64,000 nucleotides of DNA. Source: Brucella pecoris. GTDB taxonomy: Bacteria > Pseudomonadota > Alphaproteobacteria > Rhizobiales > Rhizobiaceae. The notes beneath the pieces were generated by a model. That model searched no databases and had not been told where the DNA came from. It saw only the letters and a program-made list of their open reading frames with translations. Shown piece by piece: positions 15,553 to 25,463 of the stretch; position 1 is the first letter of the stretch; each line of letters begins with the position of its first letter. A program made the position numbers and the translations under genes. Location of the stretch: contig NZ_VEWK01000001.1 in assembly GCF_006376675.1 (NCBI RefSeq), positions 558,001-622,000 of the forward strand, in the 5' to 3' direction.

Positions 15553-16617
15553 ATGGCTTCGGTCGAGCTTCATTCAATCCGCAAATGCTATGGCAATGTG
15601 GAGGTCATCCCGAACGTTGATCTAACGATTGCAGATGAGGAGTTTGTGGCGCTTGTCGGGCCGTCCGGCTGCGGCAAGTCCACGCTGCTCAGAATGATCG
15701 CGGGGCTTGAACAGATTACCGCAGGTGACTTGTTGATCGGCGAAAGAAATGTCAATCGTGCCAACCCGAGTGATCGGGATGTCGCGATGGTTTTTCAAAA
15801 CTACGCCCTCTACCCACATATGACGGTTTTCGACAACATTGCGTTTAATCTTCAACTCGCAGGTCGCCCGAAAGCCGAAATAAAGGAACGTGTGGCCGAC
15901 GCTGCTCGAATGCTCGACCTTACCGATCTCCTGGATCGCAAGCCGCACCAGCTTTCGGGTGGACAGCGCCAGCGTGTTGCGATGGGACGTGCCGTCGTAC
16001 GCAAACCTTCAGTTTTTCTGTTCGATGAACCTCTATCCAATTTGGATGCAAAACTGCGTGTCCTGATGCGAGCCGAGATCAAGGAATTGCATCAGAAAGT
16101 ACGCACGACATCGATTTATGTGACACACGACCAGATAGAGGCGATGACATTGGCCGACCGGGTTGTCGTTCTGAACAAGGGAAGGATCGAACAGCAAGGG
16201 ACGCCGATGGAGCTTTACACGCGCCCGGCAAATGTTTTTGTTGCCGGATTTATCGGCTCACCTTCAATGAATTTTCTCGAAGCTTCGATTGAGCGAGATG
16301 GTTCAGGAAGCGGCGCCCGTATCGGTGACGCCGTGCTTCCATTGCCTGAAGGCGCATTGCAGGCCGGGCAGAAAATAATACTGGGGATGCGACCTGAACA
16401 CCTGCAGATTGGATCGAATGGCGGTTTGCCGGCCAGAGTTCGGCTGGTTGAGCCGACGGGCGCTCAGACACATATCGTTCTTGAAGTGGGCGAAGAAAAG
16501 CTGATGGCGACCGTTGAAGGAGAGACGCGTTACGCGGCAGGCGACAAAGTGGAGCTGAATATTTCCTCCCACCGCATGCATTTGTTCGATCACTCCAGCC
16601 AGATGCGGATAAACTAA
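15553..16617 (+). CDS. ugpC: ABC importer ATPase, UgpC/MalK type
   Basis: 354 residues. Walker A is GPSGCGKST (36-44), followed by Q-loop FQNYALYPHMTVFDNIAF, signature LSGGQRQRVAMGRA, Walker B VFLFDEPLSNLDAKLR and the H-loop YVTHDQIEA. A C-terminal OB-type regulatory domain (about 235-354) is typical of MalK/UgpC. It ends the ugp-like operon and powers it. Confidence 0.92.
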   Translation: MASVELHSIRKCYGNVEVIPNVDLTIADEEFVALVGPSGCGKSTLLRMIAGLEQITAGDLLIGERNVNRANPSDRDVAMVFQNYALYPHMTVFDNIAFNLQLAGRPKAEIKERVADAARMLDLTDLLDRKPHQLSGGQRQRVAMGRAVVRKPSVFLFDEPLSNLDAKLRVLMRAEIKELHQKVRTTSIYVTHDQIEAMTLADRVVVLNKGRIEQQGTPMELYTRPANVFVAGFIGSPSMNFLEASIERDGSGSGARIGDAVLPLPEGALQAGQKIILGMRPEHLQIGSNGGLPARVRLVEPTGAQTHIVLEVGEEKLMATVEGETRYAAGDKVELNISSHRMHLFDHSSQMRIN

Positions 16618-16767
16618 GGCGCTCTCATTGGAGATACAAAGACCTGATCCGACGGGCGGCAAGGCCTTGTAATATACATCCTTTTGCTCGTCGATACGTT
16701 TAAGTTCCATAATACATATTATGTGATTTATATGGGTCCATGGTGGGTTCAAACTTGAGCAGCCCCT

Positions 16768-17448
16768 TCATCGGGAAGCCGCAGCGGAAATGCCGCTGAC
16801 CAGGAAATCTATGCCAGCAAGAAAATCTTTCCGGTCATCGTGGGCGCGCAACCGGATGGCCATGCTGCGAGTGAACGGATATTGCTCCGGATCAAGTTTT
16901 GACCAGCTCACAGACACGTCCTCAAGGAAACCGGAACGCTCCAGGCCATGCACCTTGGCAAGCATCGCGTTGGCAGCATTTTGCCCGGCGACACCCAGAA
17001 TGTAATTCAGCAAGGCAGACGCCGCCATCCAGGCTTCGCTCTCCGGAACGCCCAAAGCACGAACCTGTTGGCCGATGGTCTCGAAAATCCGCACCATCGG
17101 TAATTGACCAGGCGCATAGGTCAGCGCCGCACCGATCCACGGATGGGCATCGATCGCCTCGAACAGCTCAAGCGCGGCAGCGCGTATTGCTGCCTCGGGA
17201 GAAGCTTCTACAGGCGTTGTGCTCAACGTTCGACAAACGATAGCATCGCACGCCGCAGTCAAAAGATCACTCTTGTTGGCTACGTGCCAGTAAATCGCGC
17301 CAGGGCCAGTGGCAAGCACCTTGGACAAGGCTTTGAACGTCAGCCCCGCCTCCCCGCCATCGTCCAAGAGTTGGATCGATGCGTTAATGATTTGCTCCCG
17401 CGTCAGGGATTGCTCTCGTCTTTGGCGACTGTCGCTCTTTTTTCTCAT
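16768..17448 (-). CDS. TetR-family repressor
   Basis: 226 residues from ATG 17448 (MRKKSDSRQRREQSLTREQ). The HTH lies at about residues 15-60 (IINASIQLLDDGGEAGLTFKALSKVLATGPGAIYWHVANKSDLL), and the ligand-binding domain is like that of TetR_C group regulators. The longer reading from 17502 would overlap the operator DNA, so the shorter start is chosen. It is divergent from a Tet(X)-like monooxygenase, and two perfect palindromes lie between them, so it probably represses both genes and is released by a small hydrophobic ligand. Confidence 0.88.
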   Translation of the reverse strand: MRKKSDSRQRREQSLTREQIINASIQLLDDGGEAGLTFKALSKVLATGPGAIYWHVANKSDLLTAACDAIVCRTLSTTPVEASPEAAIRAAALELFEAIDAHPWIGAALTYAPGQLPMVRIFETIGQQVRALGVPESEAWMAASALLNYILGVAGQNAANAMLAKVHGLERSGFLEDVSVSWSKLDPEQYPFTRSMAIRLRAHDDRKDFLAGIDFLVSGISAAASR

Positions 17449-17467
17449 GGGAATATCTTGACATATA

Positions 17468-17501
17468 TGGAACAACATTCCAACTATGGAATGATATTCC
17501 A
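17468..17501. promoter_or_regulatory. Two tandem TGGAA-N5-TTCCA operators
   Basis: TGGAACAACATTCCA (17468-17482) and TGGAATGATATTCCA (17487-17501) are perfect 5-bp-arm palindromes with centres 19 bp apart, filling the gap between the TetR gene and the monooxygenase gene. The second site ends 18 bp before the monooxygenase ATG and would block its promoter or initiation. Confidence 0.75.
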
Positions 17502-17519
17502 TTGATGCAAGGCAAGAGA

Positions 17520-18650
17520 ATGAATAAGCCAGTCACGATCATCGGCGCCGGTCTTGGTGGGCTCATGCTCGCCCGCGTGCTCCACGTCCACGGCATCGCA
17601 TCGGCAATCTACGAAGCGGACGCTTCGGCGGACGCGCGCGCTCAGGGCGGGATGCTGGATATCCATGCGGAAAACGGACAGCGCGCACTCAAGGATGCAG
17701 GTTTATTCGAGGAATTCTCCAATCTCGTTTACCCCGGCGGACAGCAGAGCCGGGTGTTGGACAAGCATGGGAATGTCCTCTTTGATCACCCGGATGATGG
17801 CACAGGCGGCCGTCCGGAAGTGCAAAGAGGCGAGCTTCGTCGTATCCTGATTGAGTCACTTCCGCCGGGCACAATCCGCTGGGGACACAAGGTGAAGTCG
17901 GTCTCGTCGCTGGGCAGCGGGAAGTTTCTGGTGAATTTCGCCAGCGGTTCGACGCAGGTTACCGAACTTCTTGTAGGCGCGGACGGAGCATGGTCGAAAG
18001 TTCGCCCCCTTATTTCGGATACCAAACCCGCCTACTCCGGGATCTCGTTCATCGAGACCTATCTTTACGGAGTCGACACCTCCCACAAGAAGACAGCCGC
18101 GGCTGTCGGTGGCGGCTCCCTGTTTGCGGTCGCGCCAGGCAAGGGGATTCAGGCCCACCGCGAGCCTCACGGAATACTGCATGCCTATATAGCACTGAAA
18201 CGACCGGAAGCGTGGTTCGATCGCGTCGACTTCTCTGACAGGAAAGCGGCTTGTGCCGCGATCGCCGGAGAATTCGATGATTGGGCTCCGGAGTTGACGA
18301 GCCTGATCACAAATGCCGATACAATGCCGGTGCTGCGAATGTTGTATACGTTGCCTGTCGAGCATCGTTGGGACCGCGTACCCGGCGTGACGCTCGTGGG
18401 TGATGCGGCGCATCTGATGATCCCTTCAGGCGAAGGCGCCAATCTCGCGCTCTATGACGGTGCGGCACTTGGAAAGGCAATCGCGGCCAACATCGAAGAT
18501 ATAGAGACCGCATTTGCCGGATATGAACGGGAACTCTTTGTGCGCAGCGCCGCTGCGGCTGTGGATGCAAACGAGATCATGCAGGTATTATTCGGAGAGA
18601 ATGCGCCGCAAAGTCTGCTCGATTTCTTTGCGAGCAACATCAGCGGCTAA
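17520..18650 (+). CDS. FAD-dependent monooxygenase, Tet(X)-like
   Basis: 376 residues of the class A flavoprotein monooxygenase family. The dinucleotide motif is G-A-G-L-G-G (residues 9-14). The conserved block GRPEVQRGELRRIL (97-110) and GDAAHLM (294-300) correspond to motifs of Tet(X) and related PHBH-fold enzymes. A substrate could be a polyketide, tetracycline-like or aromatic compound, but no family member's exact specificity can be inferred. ATG 17520 has AAGGCAAGAG upstream; TTG 17502 and ATG 17505 lie in operator DNA. Expression is probably controlled by the divergent TetR. Confidence 0.85.
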   Translation: MNKPVTIIGAGLGGLMLARVLHVHGIASAIYEADASADARAQGGMLDIHAENGQRALKDAGLFEEFSNLVYPGGQQSRVLDKHGNVLFDHPDDGTGGRPEVQRGELRRILIESLPPGTIRWGHKVKSVSSLGSGKFLVNFASGSTQVTELLVGADGAWSKVRPLISDTKPAYSGISFIETYLYGVDTSHKKTAAAVGGGSLFAVAPGKGIQAHREPHGILHAYIALKRPEAWFDRVDFSDRKAACAAIAGEFDDWAPELTSLITNADTMPVLRMLYTLPVEHRWDRVPGVTLVGDAAHLMIPSGEGANLALYDGAALGKAIAANIEDIETAFAGYERELFVRSAAAAVDANEIMQVLFGENAPQSLLDFFASNISG

Positions 18651-18881
18651 ACCTTGGCCGGAGACAGCCGCAGGCTCTATGCTGGCCGCGCAAATCTCAG
18701 TGAACCTCGTTCCACTCCGCGCGGATTATGCTCTAATCGTATTGAAAATCTTGCCACGTGGCTTTATGCGAAAGCAATCTTCCATATTTTTCCATGGCAG
18801 AGACGTAATGAAATTTTGTTTGCCCGGCGTTACAGGACATTTGTTGCGTCCGGCCGATACCCGCATCGGAGGAGAGCCAGA

Positions 18882-19904
18882 ATGGATTTCACCCTGACAC
18901 GCCGTCAGACATTGATGGGACTTGGTGCGTTGAGCATCAGCACCGCTTTCGGCTCCCCTGCCCGCGCTGCGACACGAAATCTGGCTGTTCTTCATCTGGC
19001 GAGCCACGCGCCGAGTTACATCGCTTATGAGCGTGGTTATTTCAAAGATGCCGGTCTCGATATCGAGCTGAAATTTTTCGAAGCCGCCCAGCCTATGGCT
19101 GTTGCCATCGCATCCGGCGATGCCGATTTCGGTGTGACTGCGATGAGTGGGGGTCTGATCAGTCTGGCGGACAAGGGCGCAATCAAGGTAATCGGTGGCG
19201 CGCTTGCGGAAGAAAAAGGCATTACCGGCAATGTCATCCTGGCCTCCAACAAGGCCTATGAAGCCGGGCTGACCGAACCGTCCAAACTGGCAGGACACAG
19301 TTTTGGCATCACCACGGCTGGATCGTCCTTTCATTTCATGGCGCACAAGATCGCCAAGGCCAACAATATTCCGCTTTCCGAGATCCAGTTACGTCCGCTT
19401 CAAAAGCTCGGCGCCCTTGTCGGCGCTCTGTCAACAGGACAGATCGACTCCTGGGCGATCCAGCCCAATATCGCCAAGAAACTTATTCGCGAAGGCGCTG
19501 CCAAACAGATCGGTCTCGTCTCTGATTATGCGCCGGATTATCAGGTCACGACGGCCTTCACTTCCACCAAGAATGCGAGCGACGAGCGCGCCATGACGGA
19601 AGCCTTCGTCAAAGCCTATTCCAAGGCAATCGACGATTATAATGCGGCCTTCGTTGACAACACTACAGACGATGCGGCGCGCGATGACATTGCAAAGATC
19701 GTGCACAAATATGTCGAAAGCGACAGTCCGTTCGAAACTGCAAAACGAAACCTGATTGATGGCGCAATGCGCATCAACAAGGGATTGGCCCTGTCGCTCA
19801 ACAGTTGTGTGGAGCAACTGGATTGGTTCCGATCCGAAGGCATGGTCAAGGAAGATGTCACGCAGGAAAAGCTGTTCGACACATCCTACGTCAAGACAAT
19901 CTGA
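18882..19904 (+). CDS. ABC importer binding protein 1, NMT1/SsuA-like
   Basis: 340 residues. A twin-arginine-like signal (TLTRRQTLMGLGALSIS..ARA) precedes an NMT1/THI5/SsuA-type fold (LAVLHLASHAPSYIAYERGYFKDAGLDIELKFFEAAQP, later GDADFGVTAMSGG). Members bind sulfonates, nitrate, taurine or pyrimidine precursors; the ligand here is unknown. GGAGGAG at 18868-18874 supports ATG 18882. The preceding 231 bp contain no gene I can support. Confidence 0.85.
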   Translation: MDFTLTRRQTLMGLGALSISTAFGSPARAATRNLAVLHLASHAPSYIAYERGYFKDAGLDIELKFFEAAQPMAVAIASGDADFGVTAMSGGLISLADKGAIKVIGGALAEEKGITGNVILASNKAYEAGLTEPSKLAGHSFGITTAGSSFHFMAHKIAKANNIPLSEIQLRPLQKLGALVGALSTGQIDSWAIQPNIAKKLIREGAAKQIGLVSDYAPDYQVTTAFTSTKNASDERAMTEAFVKAYSKAIDDYNAAFVDNTTDDAARDDIAKIVHKYVESDSPFETAKRNLIDGAMRINKGLALSLNSCVEQLDWFRSEGMVKEDVTQEKLFDTSYVKTI

Positions 19905-19916
19905 GACTGAGCATTC

Positions 19917-19942
19917 AGTGTCCGGCGGTTTTGCCGGGCACT
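19917..19942 (+). terminator. Hairpin after binding protein 1
   Basis: AGTGTCCGGC and GCCGGGCACT form a 10-bp stem with one G-U pair around loop GGTTTT, 13 bases after the stop and upstream of the ATPase gene. It lacks a strong T-tract, so it may be an attenuator that keeps binding protein in excess over the membrane components. Confidence 0.5.
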
Positions 19943-20011
19943 AAATCCGACAACGGACATCTCAAACCGGGATACTATTGTCGGAGGGTGGACTTTCCGA
20001 CTGGAGTTGAA

Positions 20012-20771
<760 letters not shown>

Positions 20772-20779
<8 letters not shown>

Positions 20780-21593
20780 GGTTGCAGAAGTGAAACCGTC
20801 CGGCCAGAATGTTCGCCCGGTCCCTTTCCGGGGCGGCGGCTTCGCACCCCAGCCGGTGCGTCATATAGCCTTGATCCTGTTTGTTGCACTGCTTGCGCTG
20901 GCAGAAGTTGGAACCCGCAGCGGCTTCATATCCAATCTGACATTGCCGCGCCCCTCCGCTGTACTCGAAACCTTCGTCCAGCTCTGGCAGACCGGCCTTC
21001 TGTGGCAGCATCTGCTGCCGTCGCTGCGGCGACTTGTCGTCGGTGCCAGCCTTGGCATCGCGGTCGGTGTCAGTTTGGGAGTCATGATTGGCCTGTTCAG
21101 CTATGTGCGGGCCGGTCTGGTGCCGCTTGTGGCTGCCCTCTTCCCGATCCCGAAGATCGCACTCCTACCACTCTTCGTGATCTGGTTCGGGATCGACGAA
21201 ATGTCGAAATATATGCTCATCGCTTTCGGTACCTTTACGCCCACCGTCGTCGCCACGTACGGCGCGGTGGATAATGTGGACCGTTCCCTCGTGCGCATGG
21301 GACAAAGTTTTGGCCTCGAATGGTGGTCGATCGTGCGCAAGATCATCCTGCCGGGAGCCTTTCCTGCGATCCTGTCGGGATTGCGGGTGTCGATCTCCAT
21401 CGCCATCATCCTGCTGGTCGCAGCGGAAATGCTGGGCGCACAGTTCGGCATCGGCTCTTATATTCTTGAGGCGGGATCGCTTTACGACCTTGAAAAGCTG
21501 TTTGCCGGGGTCACGATCCTGTCGGTGATGGGGCTGATCGTCAATTTCGTCATCGGGCAGATCGAGAAGCGCTTCCTGACCTGGCGCGGCTGA
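20772..21593 (+). CDS. ABC importer permease 1, SsuC/TauC-like
   Basis: 273 residues with six predicted membrane helices and the BPD_transp_1 EAA region (VRMGQSFGLEWWSIVRKIILPGAFPAILSGLRV). Homodimeric permeases of this type serve SsuABC, TauABC and NrtABC importers. It completes the first transporter. Confidence 0.9.
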
Positions 21594-21789
21594 TTGCAAC
21601 AATATTTCGTATAGACATATTTTTGTCGATAGAATGAAATGCGTTGTCCGCTTTTCGTTGCATGTTGTTGCCGGGACGTTATACGAAGGGACTCTATCGC
21701 AAATTTTTGCGCCTCACTTATGACGGACAAGTTTATGCATCTTGTCTGTTCCCCCGTTTATGAGGCGCTACCCGAAAAGGAGCGGATAT

Positions 21790-21843
21790 ATGAGCCGTTA
21801 TGGCAAAGCACATCGTCAGTTTACCGGATGTGACGAGCGATGA
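21790..21843 (+). CDS. 17-codon leader ORF coupled to ATPase 2
   Basis: ATG 21790 is preceded at seven bases by AAAAGGAG (21775-21782), the best ribosome-binding site in this gap. The 17-residue peptide (MSRYGKAHRQFTGCDER) ends at TGA 21841-21843, which overlaps ATG 21840 of the next gene as ATGA. The ATPase gene's own start has no comparable site. This suggests a short leader peptide used for translational coupling or attenuation. The peptide has no recognised family. Confidence 0.45.
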   Translation: MSRYGKAHRQFTGCDER

Positions 21844-22685
21844 ACGCCGAACCAAGCCGTATTCAGCCGAAGGAAACAGGCAAGGCAGTAATCGCGCTCA
21901 AGGATGTGCAGATTTCGTTCAAGCTGGCCGACGGTGGTCGTTTCGACGCCGTTGCCGAAAGCAATCTTGAAGTTGCTGAAAACGAATTCGTTGCGATTGT
22001 CGGTCCGACGGGTTGCGGAAAATCCACATTGCTCAATGCTGTTGCCGGGCTTCTTGTGCCGGCCGGTGGCACCGTCGAAATAAACGGCCAGCAGTTACAA
22101 GGTCTCAATCGCAAGGCAGGCTACCTCTTCCAGCAGGATGCGCTCATGCCATGGAAGACCGTGCTGGATAATGTTTCCATTGGGCTGGAGATTGCAGGCA
22201 TGCCAAAAGCGCGGGCACGCGAGCAGGCCCGTGAATGGCTTGGCCGCGTCGGTCTTGCAAGTTTTGGCGATCGTTATCCGCATATGCTTTCTGGTGGACA
22301 GCGCAAACGTGTCGGCCTTGCACAGGTACTGATCCGCAATCCGAAATATCTGCTGATGGATGAACCGTTCGGCCCCCTCGATGCGCAAACCCGCATCATC
22401 ATGGGCGACCTCCTGCTCGACCTCTGGTCGCAGGACAAGAAGGCTGTCATGTTCGTGACCCACGATCTGGAAGAGGCCATCGCGCTGGCGGATCGCGTCG
22501 TCATCATGTCCGCCGGACCGCGTGCCCGCATCATGGCGGAATATAAGATCCCCCTCGCCCGTCCGCGCGAGATTTCCGAAATTCGTCTCGACGATCAGTT
22601 TCACGAAATTCATCGCGAAATATGGAGTGCACTCAAGGAAGAGGTTCTCAAGGGCTATCAGCAGACGAGTGGGGAAAAGAAATGA
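21840..22685 (+). CDS. ABC importer ATPase 2, SsuB/TauB-like
   Basis: 281 residues. Walker A is GPTGCGKST, with signature LSGGQRKRVGLAQV, Walker B YLLMDEPFGPLDAQTR and the H-loop MFVTHDLEEA. It is a second, distinct ATPase of the nitrate/sulfonate class, sequence-diverged from the one at 20012-20779. It has a leader ORF overlapping its start and a 4-bp overlap with the permease gene. Confidence 0.9.
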   Translation: MNAEPSRIQPKETGKAVIALKDVQISFKLADGGRFDAVAESNLEVAENEFVAIVGPTGCGKSTLLNAVAGLLVPAGGTVEINGQQLQGLNRKAGYLFQQDALMPWKTVLDNVSIGLEIAGMPKARAREQAREWLGRVGLASFGDRYPHMLSGGQRKRVGLAQVLIRNPKYLLMDEPFGPLDAQTRIIMGDLLLDLWSQDKKAVMFVTHDLEEAIALADRVVIMSAGPRARIMAEYKIPLARPREISEIRLDDQFHEIHREIWSALKEEVLKGYQQTSGEKK

Positions 22686-23470
22686 AAAAGCCTATGCTGT
22701 TTCTGGCGCAGCTCAGCGTGGCTGTCGTCGTTATTCTGGTCTGGCACCTCTTCACCGCTACCAATTTGCTGGGTAATCCGGCCAAGGCGAAGTTCTTCTT
22801 TGCGACACCGGGCGATGTCGCTCTACGCATCTATAAATGGTTCATGGATGGAACGATCTGGTATCACCTCGGCATCACGCTGCTTGAAGCCATGCTGGCT
22901 TTTGCCATCGGCGCAATTGGTGGCGTGCTGATCGGGTTCTGGTTTGCACGCAAGCCCCTGCTTGCCGCGATCTTCGACCCTTATGTGAAGGCGGCCAATT
23001 CTCTGCCGCGTGTCGTTCTGGCGCCGATCTTCGCTTTGTGGCTCGGCCTCGGCATCTGGTCGAAGGTGGCGCTTGGCGTTTCGCTGGTTTTCTTCATCGT
23101 CTTCTTCAACGTCTATCAGGGCGTGAAGGAAGTGAACCAGACAGTACTCGCCAATGCGCGTATGCTCGGCATGAACGAGCGTCAGCTCCTGCGCAACGTC
23201 TATCTGCCATCTGCGCTGTCGTGGATGTTCTCAAGCCTGCACACGGCCGTCGGCTTTGCCGTCGTCGGTGCGGTGGTCGGCGAATATCTCGGTTCGTCGG
23301 CGGGCCTCGGCTACCTGATCCATCAGGCGGAAGGCGTGTTCGACGTCACCGGCGTCTTTGCCGGAATGCTGGTGCTGACGGCATTCGTGCTGGTCATCGA
23401 CTGGGGCGTATCCATCGTTGAAGCGCGTCTGCTTGTCTGGCGTCCGAAAGCTGCAGGTCACAACGGTTAA
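22682..23470 (+). CDS. ABC importer permease 2, SsuC/TauC-like
   Basis: 262 residues with six predicted membrane segments. The EAA-type loop is ANARMLGMNERQLLRNVYLPSALSWMFSSL. ATG 22682 overlaps the ATPase stop (ATGA), and an upstream ATG at 22622 lies in the ATPase gene and is disregarded. Confidence 0.9.
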   Translation: MKKPMLFLAQLSVAVVVILVWHLFTATNLLGNPAKAKFFFATPGDVALRIYKWFMDGTIWYHLGITLLEAMLAFAIGAIGGVLIGFWFARKPLLAAIFDPYVKAANSLPRVVLAPIFALWLGLGIWSKVALGVSLVFFIVFFNVYQGVKEVNQTVLANARMLGMNERQLLRNVYLPSALSWMFSSLHTAVGFAVVGAVVGEYLGSSAGLGYLIHQAEGVFDVTGVFAGMLVLTAFVLVIDWGVSIVEARLLVWRPKAAGHNG

Positions 23471-23490
23471 AAAGATTCAAGGAGGAAACC

Positions 23491-24531
23491 ATGACGACAA
23501 CGCGTAGAGATATATTGCTGGGCGCCGCCGCCTTCGGGCTTGCAGGCATCGCCTCGCGCCTTCCCGCCTATGCGCAGGATGCATCCGCAACGCCGGAAAA
23601 GCCGGAGCTGATGTTCGGTGTCGGTGGCAAACCGCTCTTCTATTACCTTCCGCTCACTATTGCCGAGCGCAAGGGCTTCTTCGAGGAAGAAGGCATCAAG
23701 GCGACCATCAATGATTTCGGTGGCGGCGCAAAGTCCTTGCAGGCGCTGATCGGTGGTTCTGTCGATGTGGTGACCGGCGCATACGAACACACCATTCGCA
23801 TGCAGAACAAGGGGCAGGATATCAAGGCTGTCTGCGAGCTTGGCCGCTTTCCGGGCATCTGTATCGGCGTGCGCAAGGACCTTGCCGGTGAAATCAAGAC
23901 GATTGCCGATCTGAAGGGCCAGAATGTCGGCGTCACGGCGCCCGGCTCTTCGACATCGCTGTTGCTGCAATATGCGCTCATCAAGAACGGCCTTCCCGAA
24001 GATGCCGCTTCGATTATCGGTGTCGGCGGTGGTGCAAGTGCTGTCGCAGCAATCAAGAAGGGCGAAATCGCCGCCCTCGTCCATCTCGATCCGGTCATCA
24101 CGCGACTGGAAGTGGATGGCGACATCACGTTGCTTCTGGATACGCGCACCGAAGAAGGCACGCGCCAGCTTTTCGGTGGCACCAACCCAGCCGCGACCGT
24201 CTACGTGCAGCAGAGCTTCATCGATGCAAATCCGGTTACCACGCAGCGGGTCGTCAATGCTTTCGTCAAGTCGCTGAACTGGATTCACAAGGCTTCTGCC
24301 GATGAAGTGGCAGATGCCGTGCCGGAAGAATATCTGCTCGGCGACCGCGAGCTGTACAAGACCGGTTTCGAGAAGTCCCGCGCCATGTATTCCGAAAAGG
24401 GCCTGATTGCAGAAGACGGCTTCAAGAGCCTGTTCGAAATGCTCAAGGCACTCGATCCGGAACTGGCAAGTGCGGATATCTCGTTTGCGCAGACCTTCGA
24501 TCCGCGCTTCGTGGAAGCTGCAAAGGTATAA
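23491..24531 (+). CDS. ABC importer binding protein 2, NMT1/SsuA-like
   Basis: 346 residues with a twin-arginine-like signal (TTTRRDILLGAAAFGLAGIASRLPAYAQ) and an NMT1/THI5-type ligand-binding fold (YYLPLTIAERKGFFEEEGIKATINDFGGGAKSLQALIGGSVDVVTGAYEHT). GGAGGAAA precedes ATG 23491. Gene order (ATPase, permease, binding protein) is opposite to the first transporter, so it is not a simple duplication. The ligand is unknown. Confidence 0.88.
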   Translation: MTTTRRDILLGAAAFGLAGIASRLPAYAQDASATPEKPELMFGVGGKPLFYYLPLTIAERKGFFEEEGIKATINDFGGGAKSLQALIGGSVDVVTGAYEHTIRMQNKGQDIKAVCELGRFPGICIGVRKDLAGEIKTIADLKGQNVGVTAPGSSTSLLLQYALIKNGLPEDAASIIGVGGGASAVAAIKKGEIAALVHLDPVITRLEVDGDITLLLDTRTEEGTRQLFGGTNPAATVYVQQSFIDANPVTTQRVVNAFVKSLNWIHKASADEVADAVPEEYLLGDRELYKTGFEKSRAMYSEKGLIAEDGFKSLFEMLKALDPELASADISFAQTFDPRFVEAAKV

Positions 24532-24539
24532 TCGGCTTT

Positions 24540-24560
24540 GGGCAGGGTCATTCCCTGCCC
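24540..24560. terminator. Perfect 8-bp GC-rich hairpin
   Basis: GGGCAGGG, loop TCATT, CCCTGCCC, then TTT, located between the binding-protein gene and the convergent LysR gene. It is a typical intrinsic terminator. Confidence 0.8.
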
Positions 24561-24583
24561 TTTGCAAGCTGCAGACTGGGCAC

Positions 24584-25462
24584 TCAAAAGCGGCTTTTTG
24601 CAAAGCGCTCCTGCAGCCATTGTGCGGCTGGCCCCTGCCGTCGCCGCTTGTTCCAGATCAGCTCCAGCGCGACCGGATGCGCACCTTCATCAAACTGCAG
24701 TTTGGGAATGACAAGCTCCGGCGCCAGCGGAGAATCCTTCAAGATATGTTCTGGAATGAACGCCCAGCCAATCCCTCGCGTGAGGATTTGCAGGATGACC
24801 CAGTGGCTTTCGACCCACCAGACCTCGGCGCCGACCCGCAGACGGCGGCTTTCTGCGGTGTCGCTGTGTTTTCGGGCCATGATCTGGCGAAACGACCTCA
24901 AATCTTCCCAACTGACCGCAGTATGCGCCAGCGGATGCTCGCGCCCGCAGACCAGCACCAGAGGCACCCAGCCGATCGTATGGAAGCCAAGCTCATCCGG
25001 CATCTGCTCGGCACGCCACATGACGCCGAGGTCCGCCTTGCCTTCCAGCACAAGCCCGCTTATCGCGGTTGACGGCGGAAAGGTCAGCTCAAGCTCGACA
25101 TGTGGAAACTCCTGCGCAAAGGCTGCAAACAATATCGCGATGGCCGGTTCGGGGTAAAGCTCGTCGATTGCAACCACGAGACGGCTTTCTACATGATCGC
25201 CAAAGTTTCTGGCGACGGAAATCAGATGCTCCCGTCTTGCAAGCAGCAGCCGCGCTTCCGGCAACAGCCTCGCTCCCGCCTCCGTCAGCACCGGATTGCG
25301 GGATGCCCGGCTGAACAGCTTGACGTCGAGATCGTCTTCCAGTGAGGAAACCAGCACGCTCACGGCAGACTGCGCCTTGTGCAGATATCGCGCGGCAGCG
25401 GAGAACGAGCCATGATCCACTGAGGCCACAAAGGCTTCGAGTTGCTCCAGTTCAATGCTCAT
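24584..25462 (-). CDS. LysR-family transcriptional regulator
   Basis: 292 residues. The HTH is at about residues 1-60 (LEAFVASVDHGSFSAAARYLHKAQSAVSVLVSSLEDDL), followed by the periplasmic-binding-protein-like effector domain. It is divergent from the PACE transporter with an 85-bp gap containing a T-N11-A-type palindrome immediately upstream of its ATG, so autoregulation and control of the pump are likely. It is convergent with, and may also affect, the ABC cluster. Confidence 0.9.
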   Translation of the reverse strand: MSIELEQLEAFVASVDHGSFSAAARYLHKAQSAVSVLVSSLEDDLDVKLFSRASRNPVLTEAGARLLPEARLLLARREHLISVARNFGDHVESRLVVAIDELYPEPAIAILFAAFAQEFPHVELELTFPPSTAISGLVLEGKADLGVMWRAEQMPDELGFHTIGWVPLVLVCGREHPLAHTAVSWEDLRSFRQIMARKHSDTAESRRLRVGAEVWWVESHWVILQILTRGIGWAFIPEHILKDSPLAPELVIPKLQFDEGAHPVALELIWNKRRRQGPAAQWLQERFAKSRF

Positions 25463-25463
25463 C

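Noticed and set aside
21594..21789. Riboswitch upstream of the second NitT/TauT-type importer
   Set aside because: I looked for TPP and guanidine-I type conserved blocks and did not find them; only scattered inverted repeats are visible.
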